A stretch of 33,120 bases of DNA from Tabrizicola sp. (GTDB lineage: Bacteria > Pseudomonadota > Alphaproteobacteria > Rhodobacterales > Rhodobacteraceae): the NCBI GenBank assembly GCA_016792685.1, contig JAEULQ010000128.1, positions 1 through 33,120 of the forward strand, written 5' to 3'. Positions 1 through 8,308 of this stretch are shown piece after piece. Under the pieces are notes generated by a model that was not told where the DNA came from, made no database searches, and saw nothing but the letters and a program-made list of their open reading frames with translations. A program made the position numbers and the translations under genes. Each line of letters begins with the position of its first letter. Positions within the stretch are counted from its first letter, which is position 1.

Positions 1-368
1 GGGGCATGCAGCAGGGTGCCGCGCGGCGCCATGGCGATCACGGTCAGCGCGTTCGGCATGTCCTTGGCGGTGAGGGTCGTGCCTTCCAGCGGGTCAAGCG
101 CGATGTCGACCTCGGGGCCATTGCCGGTGCCGACTTCCTCGCCGATGTAGAGCATCGGGGCTTCGTCACGCTCGCCCTCGCCGATGACGACCACACCCTT
201 GATGTCGAGGAGGTTCAGCTGGTCGCGCATCGCGTTGACGGCGGCCTGGTCGGCGGCCTTTTCGTCGCCGCGGCCGATCAGGCGGGCCGAGGCAAGGGCA
301 GCGGCTTCGGACACGCGGCCGAGGCCGAGGCTGAGGAGCCGGTCCTGGAATTGCGATTTTTCTGACAT
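1..368 (-). CDS. glpX: Fructose-1,6-bisphosphatase class II (GlpX), 5' part only
   Basis: The first 122 codons of a GlpX-type class II fructose-1,6-bisphosphatase; the rest lies beyond the left edge. The family hydrolyses fructose 1,6-bisphosphate (often also sedoheptulose 1,7-bisphosphate) in gluconeogenesis and the Calvin cycle, using divalent metal. The reverse-strand translation begins [19 protein letters not shown] and carries the hallmark stretch [15 protein letters not shown] at about residues 64-78 and DPLEGTT at about 94-100, both part of the metal/phosphate site. A G-rich Shine-Dalgarno (GGGGGGA) lies just upstream of the ATG. The gene is transcribed divergently from the secreted protein at 529; hom lies beyond that one on the same strand as glpX. 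A hom-glpX neighbourhood is, from memory, common in Rhodobacteraceae. Identity is secure; the C-terminus cannot be assessed. Confidence 0.93.
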   Translation of the reverse strand, partial: MSEKSQFQDRLLSLGLGRVSEAAALASARLIGRGDEKAADQAAVNAMRDQLNLLDIKGVVVIGEGERDEAPMLYIGEEVGTGNGPEVDIALDPLEGTTLTAKDMPNALTVIAMAPRGTLLHA

Positions 369-528
369 CTTTCCCCCCGGGGTTTTCTACGGTGTAGCGG
401 GGGGGTGCGGGTGGAGCAAGGATGGTGACGCTAACTTTCGTGACCGCAGGCGCGGCAACCGACTTGTGGGCATTGATCGCGGCGTTATGCAGGCTCAGGA
501 ACGAGAATTTCAGAGGTCGGAGGCAGGA

Positions 529-1299
529 GTGACGTGGCAGGCAAGGGACTTGTGTCGCTGCGTCGGGCTGGCCTTGACGGGCCTGTGGGTCGCAATGGCG
601 CCTGCAGGGGCTCAGGAGCTGCAGATCAACGAGGCTCCCTATGCCGAGAACAAGGCGCTCAAGCCGGTGATCGAGACATTCGAGGCCTATCCCCAGGTGT
701 CGATCTGGGAGGATCTGGTGATCGAGAAGGCTCGGATCGGGCAGATCCTTGCCGGGCAGAGTCTGCAGGCACGGACAGGTCGGGCCCTGGACGACCACTG
801 GGTTCTGGCCGACCGTTCGGCACAGGAGCCGCTGGCGCTGGCGGTTGGCAGTGAAGGCCCGGTGGCGGCCGTGGTCCGGGACGCCGCTTTCGGGGGATAC
901 GCGCTGGCCGGGATCGGGCCGAGACAGAGTGGGATCGGACGGGCGAGGCTGGGAACGGGAATCGTGACCATCCTTTTCGACGAGTTGCAGTGCCTGTTCG
1001 GATTGCGCGTCGCGCTGGATGGCGAGGGTGACAATATCGTCATGCGGAACCATCCCGAAGGCAACCTGAACGTGATCTTCTGGAACGAAGCGGGTCAGGA
1101 ATTGGCGAATTTCAAACGGTTTCTGGATCAGGGCGTGATTGAGGTCGCCTATATCCAGTCCTCGGGCAGCAACCCGGAGATCAAGGCGGTGACGATCCAG
1201 AACCTTGATCCCGGCGGAATCGGTATCGACGAGATACTTTATGCTCCGATGTGCCCGATGATCATCTCGGGTCTGAACTCGGGTCTTCCGCGCGGCTAG
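529..1299 (+). CDS. Secreted protein of unknown function
   Basis: A 256-residue protein starting at GTG 529, chosen because GGAGG lies 5 nt upstream and the resulting N-terminus is a typical Sec signal peptide (VTWQARDLCRCVGLALTG, hydrophobic core to about residue 24, likely cleavage after AGA before QELQ). An in-frame ATG at 487 would add 14 residues without a better ribosome site. The mature part is a soluble, beta-rich looking domain with few charged clusters. It ends with an IQNLDPGGIGIDEILYA stretch followed by a single Cys-Pro. I recognise no enzyme motif. It stops 4 nt before the convergent hom stop codon, so it is probably monocistronic, and it diverges from glpX. It is real by codon bias, signal peptide and ribosome site, but its role is unknown; a periplasmic or exported binding protein is only a guess. 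Confidence 0.7.
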   Translation: MTWQARDLCRCVGLALTGLWVAMAPAGAQELQINEAPYAENKALKPVIETFEAYPQVSIWEDLVIEKARIGQILAGQSLQARTGRALDDHWVLADRSAQEPLALAVGSEGPVAAVVRDAAFGGYALAGIGPRQSGIGRARLGTGIVTILFDELQCLFGLRVALDGEGDNIVMRNHPEGNLNVIFWNEAGQELANFKRFLDQGVIEVAYIQSSGSNPEIKAVTIQNLDPGGIGIDEILYAPMCPMIISGLNSGLPRG

Positions 1300-1303
1300 C
1301 GCT

Positions 1304-2590
1304 TCAGACTTCTTCGATCCGGATTGCGACGGGTTCGCCGACAAGGACGCCGGTTGCGGCGAAACGGGTCATGGCGTGGGCGACGTCGTCAGGTGCCGCC
1401 TTGTGGGTCACGATCAGGACCGGGGCGTTGGCGCCCTGGTGGCCGTACTGGCGCATCTGGTCGATGGAGACGCCGGCATCGCCAAGGCAGGTGGCGATCT
1501 TGGCAAGCGCACCGGGTTTGTCCAGAAGCGTCATGCGCAGGTAGTAGGGCGCAGGTGTCGCGGCGCGGGCGGGCTGGGCAGCGGCTAGGCGGCTGGCCGG
1601 GATGCCGAAGGTCGGCAGGCGGAAGCCACGCGCGATGTCGATCACGTCGCCCATGACGGCGCTGGCTGTCGGACCCATGCCTGCGCCGGGGCCGCGCAGG
1701 ACGATCTGGCCGACGCTGTCGCCTTCGAGGACCACCATGTTCGTCCCGCCCTGAAGCTGTCCAAGGGGGCTGTCGGCGGGGACAAGGCAGGGCGTCATGC
1801 GCTGTTCCAGCCCACGGCCGGTCATCTGGGCGACGCCGAGAAGCTTGATGCGGTAGCCCATGTCCTCGGCCAGACGGATGTCGTCGATGGAGACGTTGCC
1901 GATGCCCTCAAGCTCGACATCGTCGAAGGCGACGCGGGAGCCGAAGGCTATGGAGGCGAGGAGCGAGAGCTTGTGGCCGGCGTCGATGCCGCCCACGTCC
2001 AGGTTCGGGTCGGCCTCGAGATACCCAAGCTGGCGGGCTTCCTCGAAGACGGTCTCATAGGGCAGGTTTTCGCTTTGCATCCGCGTCAGGATGTAGTTGC
2101 AGCTGCCGTTCATCACGCCCATCACCCGCTTGATGCGGTTTCCGGCCAGGCCTTCGGTCAGGGCCTTGATGACGGGGATGCCCCCGGCGACGGCAGCCTC
2201 GAAGCGGAGCGCAAGGCCCTGGGCCTCGGCGGCTTCGGCCAGGGCCTGGCCGTGATGGGCCAGAAGCGCCTTGTTGGCGGTGACGACATGCTTGCCGGAG
2301 GCCAGCGCGGCCTCGGTCGCGGCTTTCGCGGCGCCTTCGTGCCCGCCCATGACCTCGACAAAGACGTCGATGTCAGGGCGACGGGCGAGGGCGACTGGAT
2401 CGGTTTCCCAAGTGTAGCCGGACAGGTCGGCATCCCGGTTCTTCTTCGGGTCGCGGGCCGAGACTGCCGTAATGGTCACCGGCCGGCCGGCGCGCAGGGC
2501 GATCAGATCGGCATGCGCCTGGATGATCTTGACGACACCCATGCCGACGGTTCCGAGACCGGCAAGGCCAATACGCAAGGGGGCGGACAT
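1304..2590 (-). CDS. hom: Homoserine dehydrogenase
   Basis: A 428-residue homoserine dehydrogenase, reducing aspartate 4-semialdehyde to homoserine with NAD(P)H, the branch step to threonine, methionine and isoleucine. The N-terminal Rossmann fold has GLAGLGTVGMGV at residues 8-19. The catalytic/substrate domain contains KALTEGLAGN and GVMNGSCNYILTRM (about 164-180), a family signature, then EADPNLDVGGIDAGHK with the catalytic lysine region. A C-terminal ACT domain (about 350-425, YYLRMTLLDKPGALAKIA) is the usual allosteric module for threonine feedback. Length fits the monofunctional bacterial enzyme. Start ATG is at 2590. It converges with the secreted-protein gene (4-nt gap). About 66 bp separate it from the upstream lipoprotein gene, so it may have its own promoter. 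Identity is very secure. Confidence 0.97.
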   Translation of the reverse strand: MSAPLRIGLAGLGTVGMGVVKIIQAHADLIALRAGRPVTITAVSARDPKKNRDADLSGYTWETDPVALARRPDIDVFVEVMGGHEGAAKAATEAALASGKHVVTANKALLAHHGQALAEAAEAQGLALRFEAAVAGGIPVIKALTEGLAGNRIKRVMGVMNGSCNYILTRMQSENLPYETVFEEARQLGYLEADPNLDVGGIDAGHKLSLLASIAFGSRVAFDDVELEGIGNVSIDDIRLAEDMGYRIKLLGVAQMTGRGLEQRMTPCLVPADSPLGQLQGGTNMVVLEGDSVGQIVLRGPGAGMGPTASAVMGDVIDIARGFRLPTFGIPASRLAAAQPARAATPAPYYLRMTLLDKPGALAKIATCLGDAGVSIDQMRQYGHQGANAPVLIVTHKAAPDDVAHAMTRFAATGVLVGEPVAIRIEEV

Positions 2591-2656
2591 GATCGGAACC
2601 TCGGGCTGTTTGCGGCTGGTGTCTGTTAGCTTGAAGACGCGAGGCGTGCAACGCCG

Positions 2657-2893
2657 TCAGGGTGCGGGAGATCTGCTGCCAAGCGCCGCCGCGCGCGCCC
2701 GCAAGGCATCGGCCCGCGCCTGCAGCCCAGCCCCCGGATCGGAGCTATCGCCCGAGGCCTGTTCCAGCAGGCTGTCGATCGGCAGGAGTTGGGGGACAGG
2801 GCCGGTTTCCGGGCCAAGCCGATCAATCGCTGGAAAGGGTGCGCAGGCGGTGACCAGCACGAGGGACAGGGCGGCAGGGCGAAAGACGGTCAT
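2657..2893 (-). CDS. Small lipoprotein, hypothetical
   Basis: A 78-residue protein with a clear lipoprotein signal: MTVFRPAALSLVLVTAC, lipobox V-T-A-C with the lipidated Cys at residue 17. The start at ATG 2893 is preferred; an in-frame GTG at 2902 would add three residues. The mature part is short and ends in an Ala/Arg-rich stretch (LQARADALRARAAALGSR) that could form an amphipathic helix. It follows the TadE-like gene at 2953 by about 60 bp on the same strand and so may be the last gene of the tad-type operon. It resembles small lipoproteins I recall beside tad genes in Rhodobacteraceae, but no function can be given. Codon bias fits the neighbours. Confidence 0.6.
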   Translation of the reverse strand: MTVFRPAALSLVLVTACAPFPAIDRLGPETGPVPQLLPIDSLLEQASGDSSDPGAGLQARADALRARAAALGSRSPAP

Positions 2894-2952
2894 GATGCGC
2901 ACGAGCCTATCGCCCCGCGCCGCGGCCGGGAAGCCCCTGGATGACGGGCGGA

Positions 2953-3543
2953 TCAGAGGCAGTTGGTATTGCCGACCAGGACCAGGCGCCGGTGGCGCGG
3001 GCTGGTGACAATGAACTCGCCGTAAGTTGCGGCATTCAGGGTCGGGCCGATGTTCAGCACGCCCGTGTCGAATGCGGGTGTGAAGTCCACCCAGGTTTCG
3101 ACGACAAAGACGCTTTCACGATCGACGAGCGTCGGAATCCGTCCTGCAGTCCGCCATTCCTGGATCTGGGTCTGGGTCTTCTTGGGGGCAGCCGCTTCAT
3201 TGGTCGAAGTAGAGAAGAGCAGGCAGTATTCGTCGTCCCCCGCATCATACTCGAAGCTGGTGATCCGCATGGCGCGCTGAGGTGCGCCAGGCGTCAGGAA
3301 ATTGAGTATGTTTTGCATGTTGGCCAAGTAGGCCGGTTCGATCGGATCTTCCTGGCGCGACAGGAGGTCAGCGACCGAATAGGCGGCCTTCTGGCCGATG
3401 TTGATCGTGCGCCAGACATCCCAGTAGACGAACAGAGCGACCATCGTCCAGATGAGGAACGGGATGATGAGCAGCGTCTCGGCAAGGACGACGCCGTCTT
3501 CGTCGCGCAGGAATGACCGAAAGCTGTTCTTGAAACGCTGCAT
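2953..3543 (-). CDS. TadE/TadF-like pseudopilin
   Basis: A 196-residue TadE-family protein. The N-terminus has a short basic leader (MQRFKNSFRSFLRDEDG), then a hydrophobic helix with Glu five residues after the Gly (VVLAETLLIIPFLIWTMVAL). This matches TadE/TadF pseudopilins processed by a prepilin peptidase at the Gly. The remaining ~150 residues form the periplasmic domain, with Cys at 91-ish and near the C-terminus (NTNCL). TadE-like proteins are minor pseudopilins of Flp/Tad type IVc pili; in Rhodobacteraceae, TadE/TadG sets often occur apart from the main tad locus. It lies 6 nt after the preceding TadE-like gene, in the order TadG, TadE-like, TadE-like on the minus strand. The second and third genes are probably paralogues. 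Confidence 0.85.
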   Translation of the reverse strand: MQRFKNSFRSFLRDEDGVVLAETLLIIPFLIWTMVALFVYWDVWRTINIGQKAAYSVADLLSRQEDPIEPAYLANMQNILNFLTPGAPQRAMRITSFEYDAGDDEYCLLFSTSTNEAAAPKKTQTQIQEWRTAGRIPTLVDRESVFVVETWVDFTPAFDTGVLNIGPTLNAATYGEFIVTSPRHRRLVLVGNTNCL

Positions 3544-3549
3544 GACTGA

Positions 3550-4095
3550 TCAACCCGGTTCGTTCACAAAGACCGACGTCACAACGAGGGCATAGTTGCC
3601 GTCTGCCGCGTTGACCGGCATCCGGACACTGACCGCGGTGGTCGGGAACATCGGCTCTTCCTTCCAGCAGATCCGCATCAACATGATTTCGTTCGCCGCG
3701 CCGTAGGCAAAGGACGATCCGGGCGGTTCTTCGGTGCTGATCGGCTGGCTCTTGTCCACACAGCTGCTGGGCGGCGCAACCATGGCGAAGTTCGATGTGT
3801 CGATCGGCTGCATCCAGATGCTCATCGAATCGACGCAGGTCTGGATCGAGCCGACCATCATGCCGGTTTCACAGATCCGGCGCTTGAGCCCGGAATGGGT
3901 GACACCGTCCATGAGCCCCAGCCGGATGTCGCGCACGACGATGTCGACGGCGCGCTCGAACATCACATGGCGAACCATGTAGAGGCTGGCCTCGAACGAT
4001 GCCGTGAAGATCGTGAAGACGATCGGGAACATGAAGACGAATTCGATGGACGCGGTCCCCGACTCGTCGCGAAGGAAGCGGCCGAAGCGGGTCAT
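3550..4095 (-). CDS. TadE-like pseudopilin
   Basis: A 181-residue TadE-family protein with basic leader MTRFGRFLRDESG followed by the pseudopilin helix TASIEFVFMFPIVFTIFTAS (Glu at +5 after Gly). The C-terminal periplasmic part contains four to five Cys (for example KRRICETGMMVG, IQTCVDSM, SSCVDK, RICWKEE), which suggests disulphides. Its start overlaps the stop of tadG by 4 nt (ATGA), indicating translational coupling, and the next TadE-like gene begins 6 nt downstream. It is expected to be inserted in the inner membrane, cleaved by a TadV-type prepilin peptidase, and to act with TadG in Flp pilus assembly. No tad ATPase, secretin or flp gene lies in this window. Confidence 0.88.
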   Translation of the reverse strand: MTRFGRFLRDESGTASIEFVFMFPIVFTIFTASFEASLYMVRHVMFERAVDIVVRDIRLGLMDGVTHSGLKRRICETGMMVGSIQTCVDSMSIWMQPIDTSNFAMVAPPSSCVDKSQPISTEEPPGSSFAYGAANEIMLMRICWKEEPMFPTTAVSVRMPVNAADGNYALVVTSVFVNEPG

Positions 4096-5894
4096 TGCGT
4101 AAGCCTCAGATCCGAGATGTAGGTCGCGATCGTGTTGAAGGCCGAGCGCAGATCCTCGCCGTTCTTAGCGTCGAAGTAGTAGTTCTCGACGTTGGTCGAG
4201 CAGCCCTGGATCTGCGCCTGGCCACCAGCGGGAGCCGCGAATGCGATGCCGTAGATCTCGATCCCGGCGTTCTTTGCAGCGGTGCAGTTGGCCTGCAGCA
4301 GGCTGTTCATGTTCGACACCGACAGATAGGTGCCACGGAACTGGTTCATGATGGTGTCGTAGTTCGACGTTCCGGTGACGTTCGAGCGCATGTAGAGCTG
4401 GCGGGCGACCCAGCTGACGCGGAGATAGCGCCAGACTTCCGACCAGTCGAGCTGAACGGCAGTGCCACTTCCGGTCCAGGTGGGCGTGGTCAGCCAAGCG
4501 ACGCGGCCGGCACTGGTCGAGCTATTGCAAGTCGTATCGGAGTTCGGCTTGAGGTGAGGGGCGAAGTAGGTCCGTGTCCCCGCGCAGGCCGGGCGTGTGC
4601 CGCCGGTCAAGGCCGGGCCACCCGCCGTGAAGCGGATCGCAAAGTTGCCGTCGGCGCCGCGCCAGATCGGCGACAGGCCGGTCTTGTAGGTGTCGTAGAC
4701 GTGAGTGTTCGAGACGTGTTCGCCATCGGTCATCAGGATGATGATCTTGCGCGCATGGATGTCATCGGACGTTGCCGGATTGTCGGCCGGTCGGCCCTGC
4801 ACGGTCGAATCGCCGATCGCAGTGTAGATGTCGCGCGCGGACTCGTCGATCAACGCGGTGCCCCAACGCATGCCAAGGGCAATGGACGTGTTGCCGTTGG
4901 CAGTCAGGCGAGCGATCCGCTCCTTGACGGCGTCACCGTTCTTGGTGGGCAGGAACACATGGTTCACAAGCTCGTCGTTGTAAGAGGTCGATCCCGAATC
5001 CGGCGTGGTAGTGCAGATCCGGCCGGTTGCGCTGGGCGTACCGCTCGTCGGTGCGACAAAGTTCGTAGTGTTGCTGGTCGAGCTGGTGGTGTCCGCGACG
5101 GCAGCCATAGGCATCGTGGCCGAACGCGACAGCGCGGTGGCAGAATAGGTCGTGGTCGGCATCTCGATGCAGTTGATGTTGGGCACGCCCTGATTGGCGA
5201 TCCCGTTCCACGAGGACAGACGCGATACCGTGAACTGCTGGCGGAGGTTCGCCGGAATGTTCACCTGGGCAGCATAGGGAACGATGCCGATCGACACACC
5301 GTCCTTGGAGTCATTGGCCTTCACGATATCGACGAATTCCTGCGCATAGGTGCGCAGATCCTGAATCTTGGTCGTCGTGCCCGACGAGGCCGGGCTGTTC
5401 ATCGAGCCGGTGATGTCGAGCACCATCATGACTTCGATATGCGAGACGCCCTGCGCTGCTTGCGACACGGTCGGCGCGTCAAGATAGTCGACGTCCAGAA
5501 GATGCATGAAATGATTGTAGGACCGGACCTTCGATGACACGGTCACGCGCCGCAGGCTTGTAGTCTGGTCAACCTGCAGCACCGGCGCGTCGAAGCGTGC
5601 TGCATGGCCGCTATAGATCCCGGATGCGGCCCACCAGTCTTCCACGACGTCTTGCACAGGTCTTTGCTGACGCAGGCTGGCCGCAGCGAGTGAAATGCGG
5701 TCGGTCGTCTGGATCAGGGTCACCCGCCGGGTTTCGGACCGCATGACATCAACCGCGATGCCGCCGAAGGCCAGCATGAGGAAGAAGATGAAGAGGCCAA
5801 AGATCGCCATGGCGCCGGTTTCATCGTGGAGGAACTTCGAGAATGAGCGATGAAAAGCTGCAGCAACCGTTCGCGAGGCGGGTTTCTTCAACAT
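4092..5894 (-). CDS. TadG-like vWA-domain protein
   Basis: A 600-residue TadG-like protein. Residues ~20-50 carry a pseudopilin-like leader and transmembrane helix (FLHDETGAMAIFGLFIFFLM), matching the TadE-like leaders of the two following genes. A von Willebrand A domain starts near residue 153 with the MIDAS motif VLDITGSMN (D-x-T-G-S), and KIIILMTDGEH near the middle supplies the later MIDAS strand. A long Ser/Thr-rich insertion (about residues 250-310) and several Cys interrupt the vWA fold, which is usual for TadG. It is anchored in the inner membrane with the vWA part outside, and probably supports Flp/Tad pilus assembly or adhesion. It is the first gene of the minus-strand operon. Start ATG 5894 follows an A/T-rich patch and the ribosome site is weak. 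Confidence 0.9.
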   Translation of the reverse strand: MLKKPASRTVAAAFHRSFSKFLHDETGAMAIFGLFIFFLMLAFGGIAVDVMRSETRRVTLIQTTDRISLAAASLRQQRPVQDVVEDWWAASGIYSGHAARFDAPVLQVDQTTSLRRVTVSSKVRSYNHFMHLLDVDYLDAPTVSQAAQGVSHIEVMMVLDITGSMNSPASSGTTTKIQDLRTYAQEFVDIVKANDSKDGVSIGIVPYAAQVNIPANLRQQFTVSRLSSWNGIANQGVPNINCIEMPTTTYSATALSRSATMPMAAVADTTSSTSNTTNFVAPTSGTPSATGRICTTTPDSGSTSYNDELVNHVFLPTKNGDAVKERIARLTANGNTSIALGMRWGTALIDESARDIYTAIGDSTVQGRPADNPATSDDIHARKIIILMTDGEHVSNTHVYDTYKTGLSPIWRGADGNFAIRFTAGGPALTGGTRPACAGTRTYFAPHLKPNSDTTCNSSTSAGRVAWLTTPTWTGSGTAVQLDWSEVWRYLRVSWVARQLYMRSNVTGTSNYDTIMNQFRGTYLSVSNMNSLLQANCTAAKNAGIEIYGIAFAAPAGGQAQIQGCSTNVENYYFDAKNGEDLRSAFNTIATYISDLRLTQ

Positions 5895-6241
5895 TTTTTT
5901 ACATCCACAATAGCAGCGCCCCGCCAGCAGACGGCAGGATCCCTAGGATGATTTAGGCATAACTTCTGGCAGAAGTATGGCATTTTGATCGGAACTGGCC
6001 CAACTGTATGGGTCCGTGGAAACAATCCGCAGCCTTTTGCGGCTTCTGGTCGCAATTTGGCAGAAGTGGTGAGGCATGGGACTTGGGTGGCAGAATCGGA
6101 GCTGGTTGATTCGGCCTTACCTTGCCGAATGTTAGCGATCTCATTTCGTCGGGGATCAGTTCCAGGGTTCACACAGCTTCTTTAGACGCTAGTGTCCCGG
6201 CCAGGCGCAACCCTGCGCTGAGCCAGTCAGGGAGGAGTGGC
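5895..6241. promoter_or_regulatory. tadG / gdhA divergent intergenic region with CTTCTG-CAGAAG inverted repeats
   Basis: A 347-bp gene-free stretch between divergent tadG and gdhA, visibly richer in A/T than the flanking genes. It contains a perfect inverted repeat ACTTCTG-G-CAGAAGT at 5962-5976. A second pair of the same half-sites occurs with a 12-nt spacer (CTTCTG 6043-6048, CAGAAG 6061-6066), and a further partial half-site GGCAGAA is near 6090. The repeated half-site suggests a regulator binding several times in the shared control region. No convincing coding sequence or RNA gene was seen. Which gene is controlled cannot be told. Confidence 0.4.
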
Positions 6242-7675
6242 ATGAGGGTGTCTGGAGAACCAAGTTTCCGCGAGTCGGTTGATCTTATGTTCAACAGGGC
6301 CGCGAAGCTGATGGATCTGAGCCCGGGTCTGGAACAGAAGATTCGCGTCTGCAACTCGACCTATACGGTCCGCTTCGGCGTTCGGCTGCGTGGCAAGATC
6401 GAAACCTTCACCGGCTACCGTTCGGTCCATTCCGAACATATGGAGCCGGTCAAGGGCGGCATCCGCTATGCGCTGTCGGTCAATCAGGACGAGGTCGAGG
6501 CACTGGCGGCACTGATGACCTACAAATGCGCTTTGGTGGAGACGCCGTTCGGCGGATCGAAGGGCGGATTGTGCATCGATCCGCGCCAATGGGACGAACA
6601 CGAGCTGGAGCAGATCACCCGCCGCTTCGCCTATGAGCTGATCAAGCGCGACCTGATCCATCCGGCGCAGAACGTGCCTGCGCCAGACATGGGGACAGGC
6701 GAGCGCGAGATGGCCTGGATCGCCGACCAGTACATGCGGATGAACACGACCGACATCAACGGCCGGGCCTGCGTGACGGGCAAGCCGCCACATGCCGGGG
6801 GCATCCAGGGCCGGGTCGAGGCGACGGGCCGGGGCGTGCAATATGCGCTGCGCGAGTTCTTCCGGCACCCCGAAGACATGGAAAAGGCAGGCCTCTCTGG
6901 CGGTCTGGATGGCAAGCGTGTGATCGTGCAGGGCCTTGGAAACGTTGGCTATCACGCAGCGAAATTCCTGAGCGAAGAGGATGGCTGCAAAGTCATCGCC
7001 GTGATCGAGCGGGACGGGGCGCTGCTTGATCCCAAGGGTCTGAACGTGGAGGACGTCCGCCAGTGGATGAACCGTCATGGCGGGCTGCTGGCCGGTTATC
7101 CGAACGCCAAACACGTGGCGGACGGGGCTTCGGTTCTGGAGGAGCCCTGCGATATCCTCATTCCGGCCGCGATGGAGGGGGTGATCCATCTTGGCAATGC
7201 GGTACGGATCAAGGCGCCACTGATCATTGAGGCGGCAAACGGTCCCATCACCTTTGGCGCCGACGAGATTTTGCGTCGCAAGGGCTGCGTGATCATCCCG
7301 GATATGTATGCCAATGCGGGCGGCGTGACTGTTTCCTATTTCGAATGGGTGAAGAACCTCAGCCACATCCGCTTTGGCCGCATGCAGCGCCGGGCCGAGG
7401 AAGCGCGGTCGCGGCTTCTGGTCGAGGAGCTGGAACGGCTCTCGTCAGACCAGGGACTGGGCTGGTCGCTTGCCGAAGGGTTCAAGGAGAAGTTCCTGCA
7501 GGGTTCGGACGAGCTTGCGCTCGTGCGCTCGGGTCTCGACGACACCATGCGGACGGCCTACCAGGCGATGCGGGAAATCTGGCATGGCCGGCAGGAAGTC
7601 GAGGATCTGAGGGTGGCGGCCTACATCGTGTCGATCGGCCGGGTGGCAGCGACCTACCGCTCGAAAGGCCTCTGA
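6242..7675 (+). CDS. gdhA: Glutamate dehydrogenase (Glu/Leu/Phe/Val dehydrogenase family)
   Basis: A 477-residue member of the Glu/Leu/Phe/Val dehydrogenase family, most likely NAD(P)-dependent glutamate dehydrogenase (2-oxoglutarate plus ammonium to glutamate). The start at ATG 6242 has GGGAGGAG seven nt upstream; the frame stays open further left but without a ribosome site. The dimerisation/substrate domain holds VKGGIRY (about 72), the catalytic lysine motif PFGGSKGG (about 102) and PAPDMGTGEREM (about 145). The NAD-binding domain has ATGRGV and VIVQGLGNVGYHAA (G-x-G-x-x-G). It faces away from the tad genes across a 347-bp control region and is followed by a hairpin before the next gene. 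Its longer C-terminal helical part fits Rhodobacteraceae enzymes of about 476 residues. Amino-acid specificity is inferred, not shown. Confidence 0.92.
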   Translation: MRVSGEPSFRESVDLMFNRAAKLMDLSPGLEQKIRVCNSTYTVRFGVRLRGKIETFTGYRSVHSEHMEPVKGGIRYALSVNQDEVEALAALMTYKCALVETPFGGSKGGLCIDPRQWDEHELEQITRRFAYELIKRDLIHPAQNVPAPDMGTGEREMAWIADQYMRMNTTDINGRACVTGKPPHAGGIQGRVEATGRGVQYALREFFRHPEDMEKAGLSGGLDGKRVIVQGLGNVGYHAAKFLSEEDGCKVIAVIERDGALLDPKGLNVEDVRQWMNRHGGLLAGYPNAKHVADGASVLEEPCDILIPAAMEGVIHLGNAVRIKAPLIIEAANGPITFGADEILRRKGCVIIPDMYANAGGVTVSYFEWVKNLSHIRFGRMQRRAEEARSRLLVEELERLSSDQGLGWSLAEGFKEKFLQGSDELALVRSGLDDTMRTAYQAMREIWHGRQEVEDLRVAAYIVSIGRVAATYRSKGL

Positions 7676-7708
7676 ACCGGGCCCGCAGCAACAGGCTTGC
7701 AGCTTTGA

Positions 7709-7735
7709 CGCCAGTCGGGGAAAGTCCGGCTGGCG
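7709..7735 (+). terminator. Hairpin after gdhA
   Basis: CGCCAGTCGG and CCGGCTGGCG pair over 10 positions (one G-U) around a 7-nt loop, 34 nt after the gdhA stop. There is no T-run behind it, so it may be a weak or Rho-assisted terminator or an mRNA-stabilising structure. Confidence 0.45.
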
Positions 7736-7783
7736 GCACAGCCCTATTGCCGCGAACGGCACAAAGAACGGACTGGAGGAAAG

Positions 7784-8308
7784 TTGATAACGCTTGAAGA
7801 TTTTGTCGATGATGACCCCTGGACCCCCTCGGCCGGAGAGTTCGAGGAGATCAGGATCGAAAACCAGATCGCAGGTGTGGAAATGCACCGCTTGCGCAGC
7901 ATGGCGGACGGGCGGGGCAACTTGACAGTCCTTATGTCCGATCGGTTTGGCGAGACGCAAAGGACGCCGCACGTCTATATGGTCACGGCCGCGGCGCGGT
8001 CGGTTCGAGCCTGGGTCTACCACAAGCGGCAGACGGACAGGCTTGCCTTTGTCCGGGGCCAGATCCGGGTCGTACTTTATGACCTGCGCCCGGAGAGCCC
8101 GACTTATGGCGTCCTGAATGTGATCGAGGCGGGGGCCGACAACAAGCTGCAGCTCACGATCCCCCCCTTTGTCGTGCATGGCGTACAGAATCCGACCGAT
8201 GAAGACACTGTCTTTGTCAACATGCCGACCCGGGCCTATGACCCCGCCCATCCCGACAAATCGCGGCTGCCGAAGGATCATCCGGACATTCCCTATCGTT
8301 TCGAATGA
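7784..8308 (+). CDS. RmlC-like cupin (dTDP-4-dehydrorhamnose 3,5-epimerase family)
   Basis: A 174-residue single-domain cupin resembling dTDP-4-dehydrorhamnose 3,5-epimerase and related sugar-nucleotide isomerases. The central barrel includes RAWVYHKRQTDRLAFVRGQI (about 84-103), equivalent to the RmlC strand with catalytic His followed by the VRGxIRVVLYDLR strand. FVVHGVQNP near residue 128 also fits. The N-terminal ~45 residues are acidic. The start is taken as TTG 7784: GGAGGA ends 3 nt before it and no in-frame ATG occurs until residue 33, which would remove the first strands. The stop overlaps the ATG of the glycosyltransferase at 8305 (ATGA), so the two are translationally coupled and probably act on the same glycan. 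The rest of a dTDP-rhamnose pathway is absent here, so the substrate is uncertain. Confidence 0.78.
   Translation: MITLEDFVDDDPWTPSAGEFEEIRIENQIAGVEMHRLRSMADGRGNLTVLMSDRFGETQRTPHVYMVTAAARSVRAWVYHKRQTDRLAFVRGQIRVVLYDLRPESPTYGVLNVIEAGADNKLQLTIPPFVVHGVQNPTDEDTVFVNMPTRAYDPAHPDKSRLPKDHPDIPYRFE

Noticed and set aside
166-1344. 392-codon open frame on the minus strand spanning the glpX start and the secreted-protein gene
   Set aside because: Out of frame with glpX, which has unmistakable motifs; Arg/Pro-rich composition typical of antisense frames in GC-rich DNA.
5888-6172. 94-codon minus-strand frame upstream of tadG
   Set aside because: No ribosome site, composition unlike neighbours, and it covers the divergent control region.
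6122-6241. Extended gdhA N-terminus from ATG 6122
   Set aside because: The extra 40 residues have no ribosome site and do not resemble the family; ATG 6242 has a strong one.
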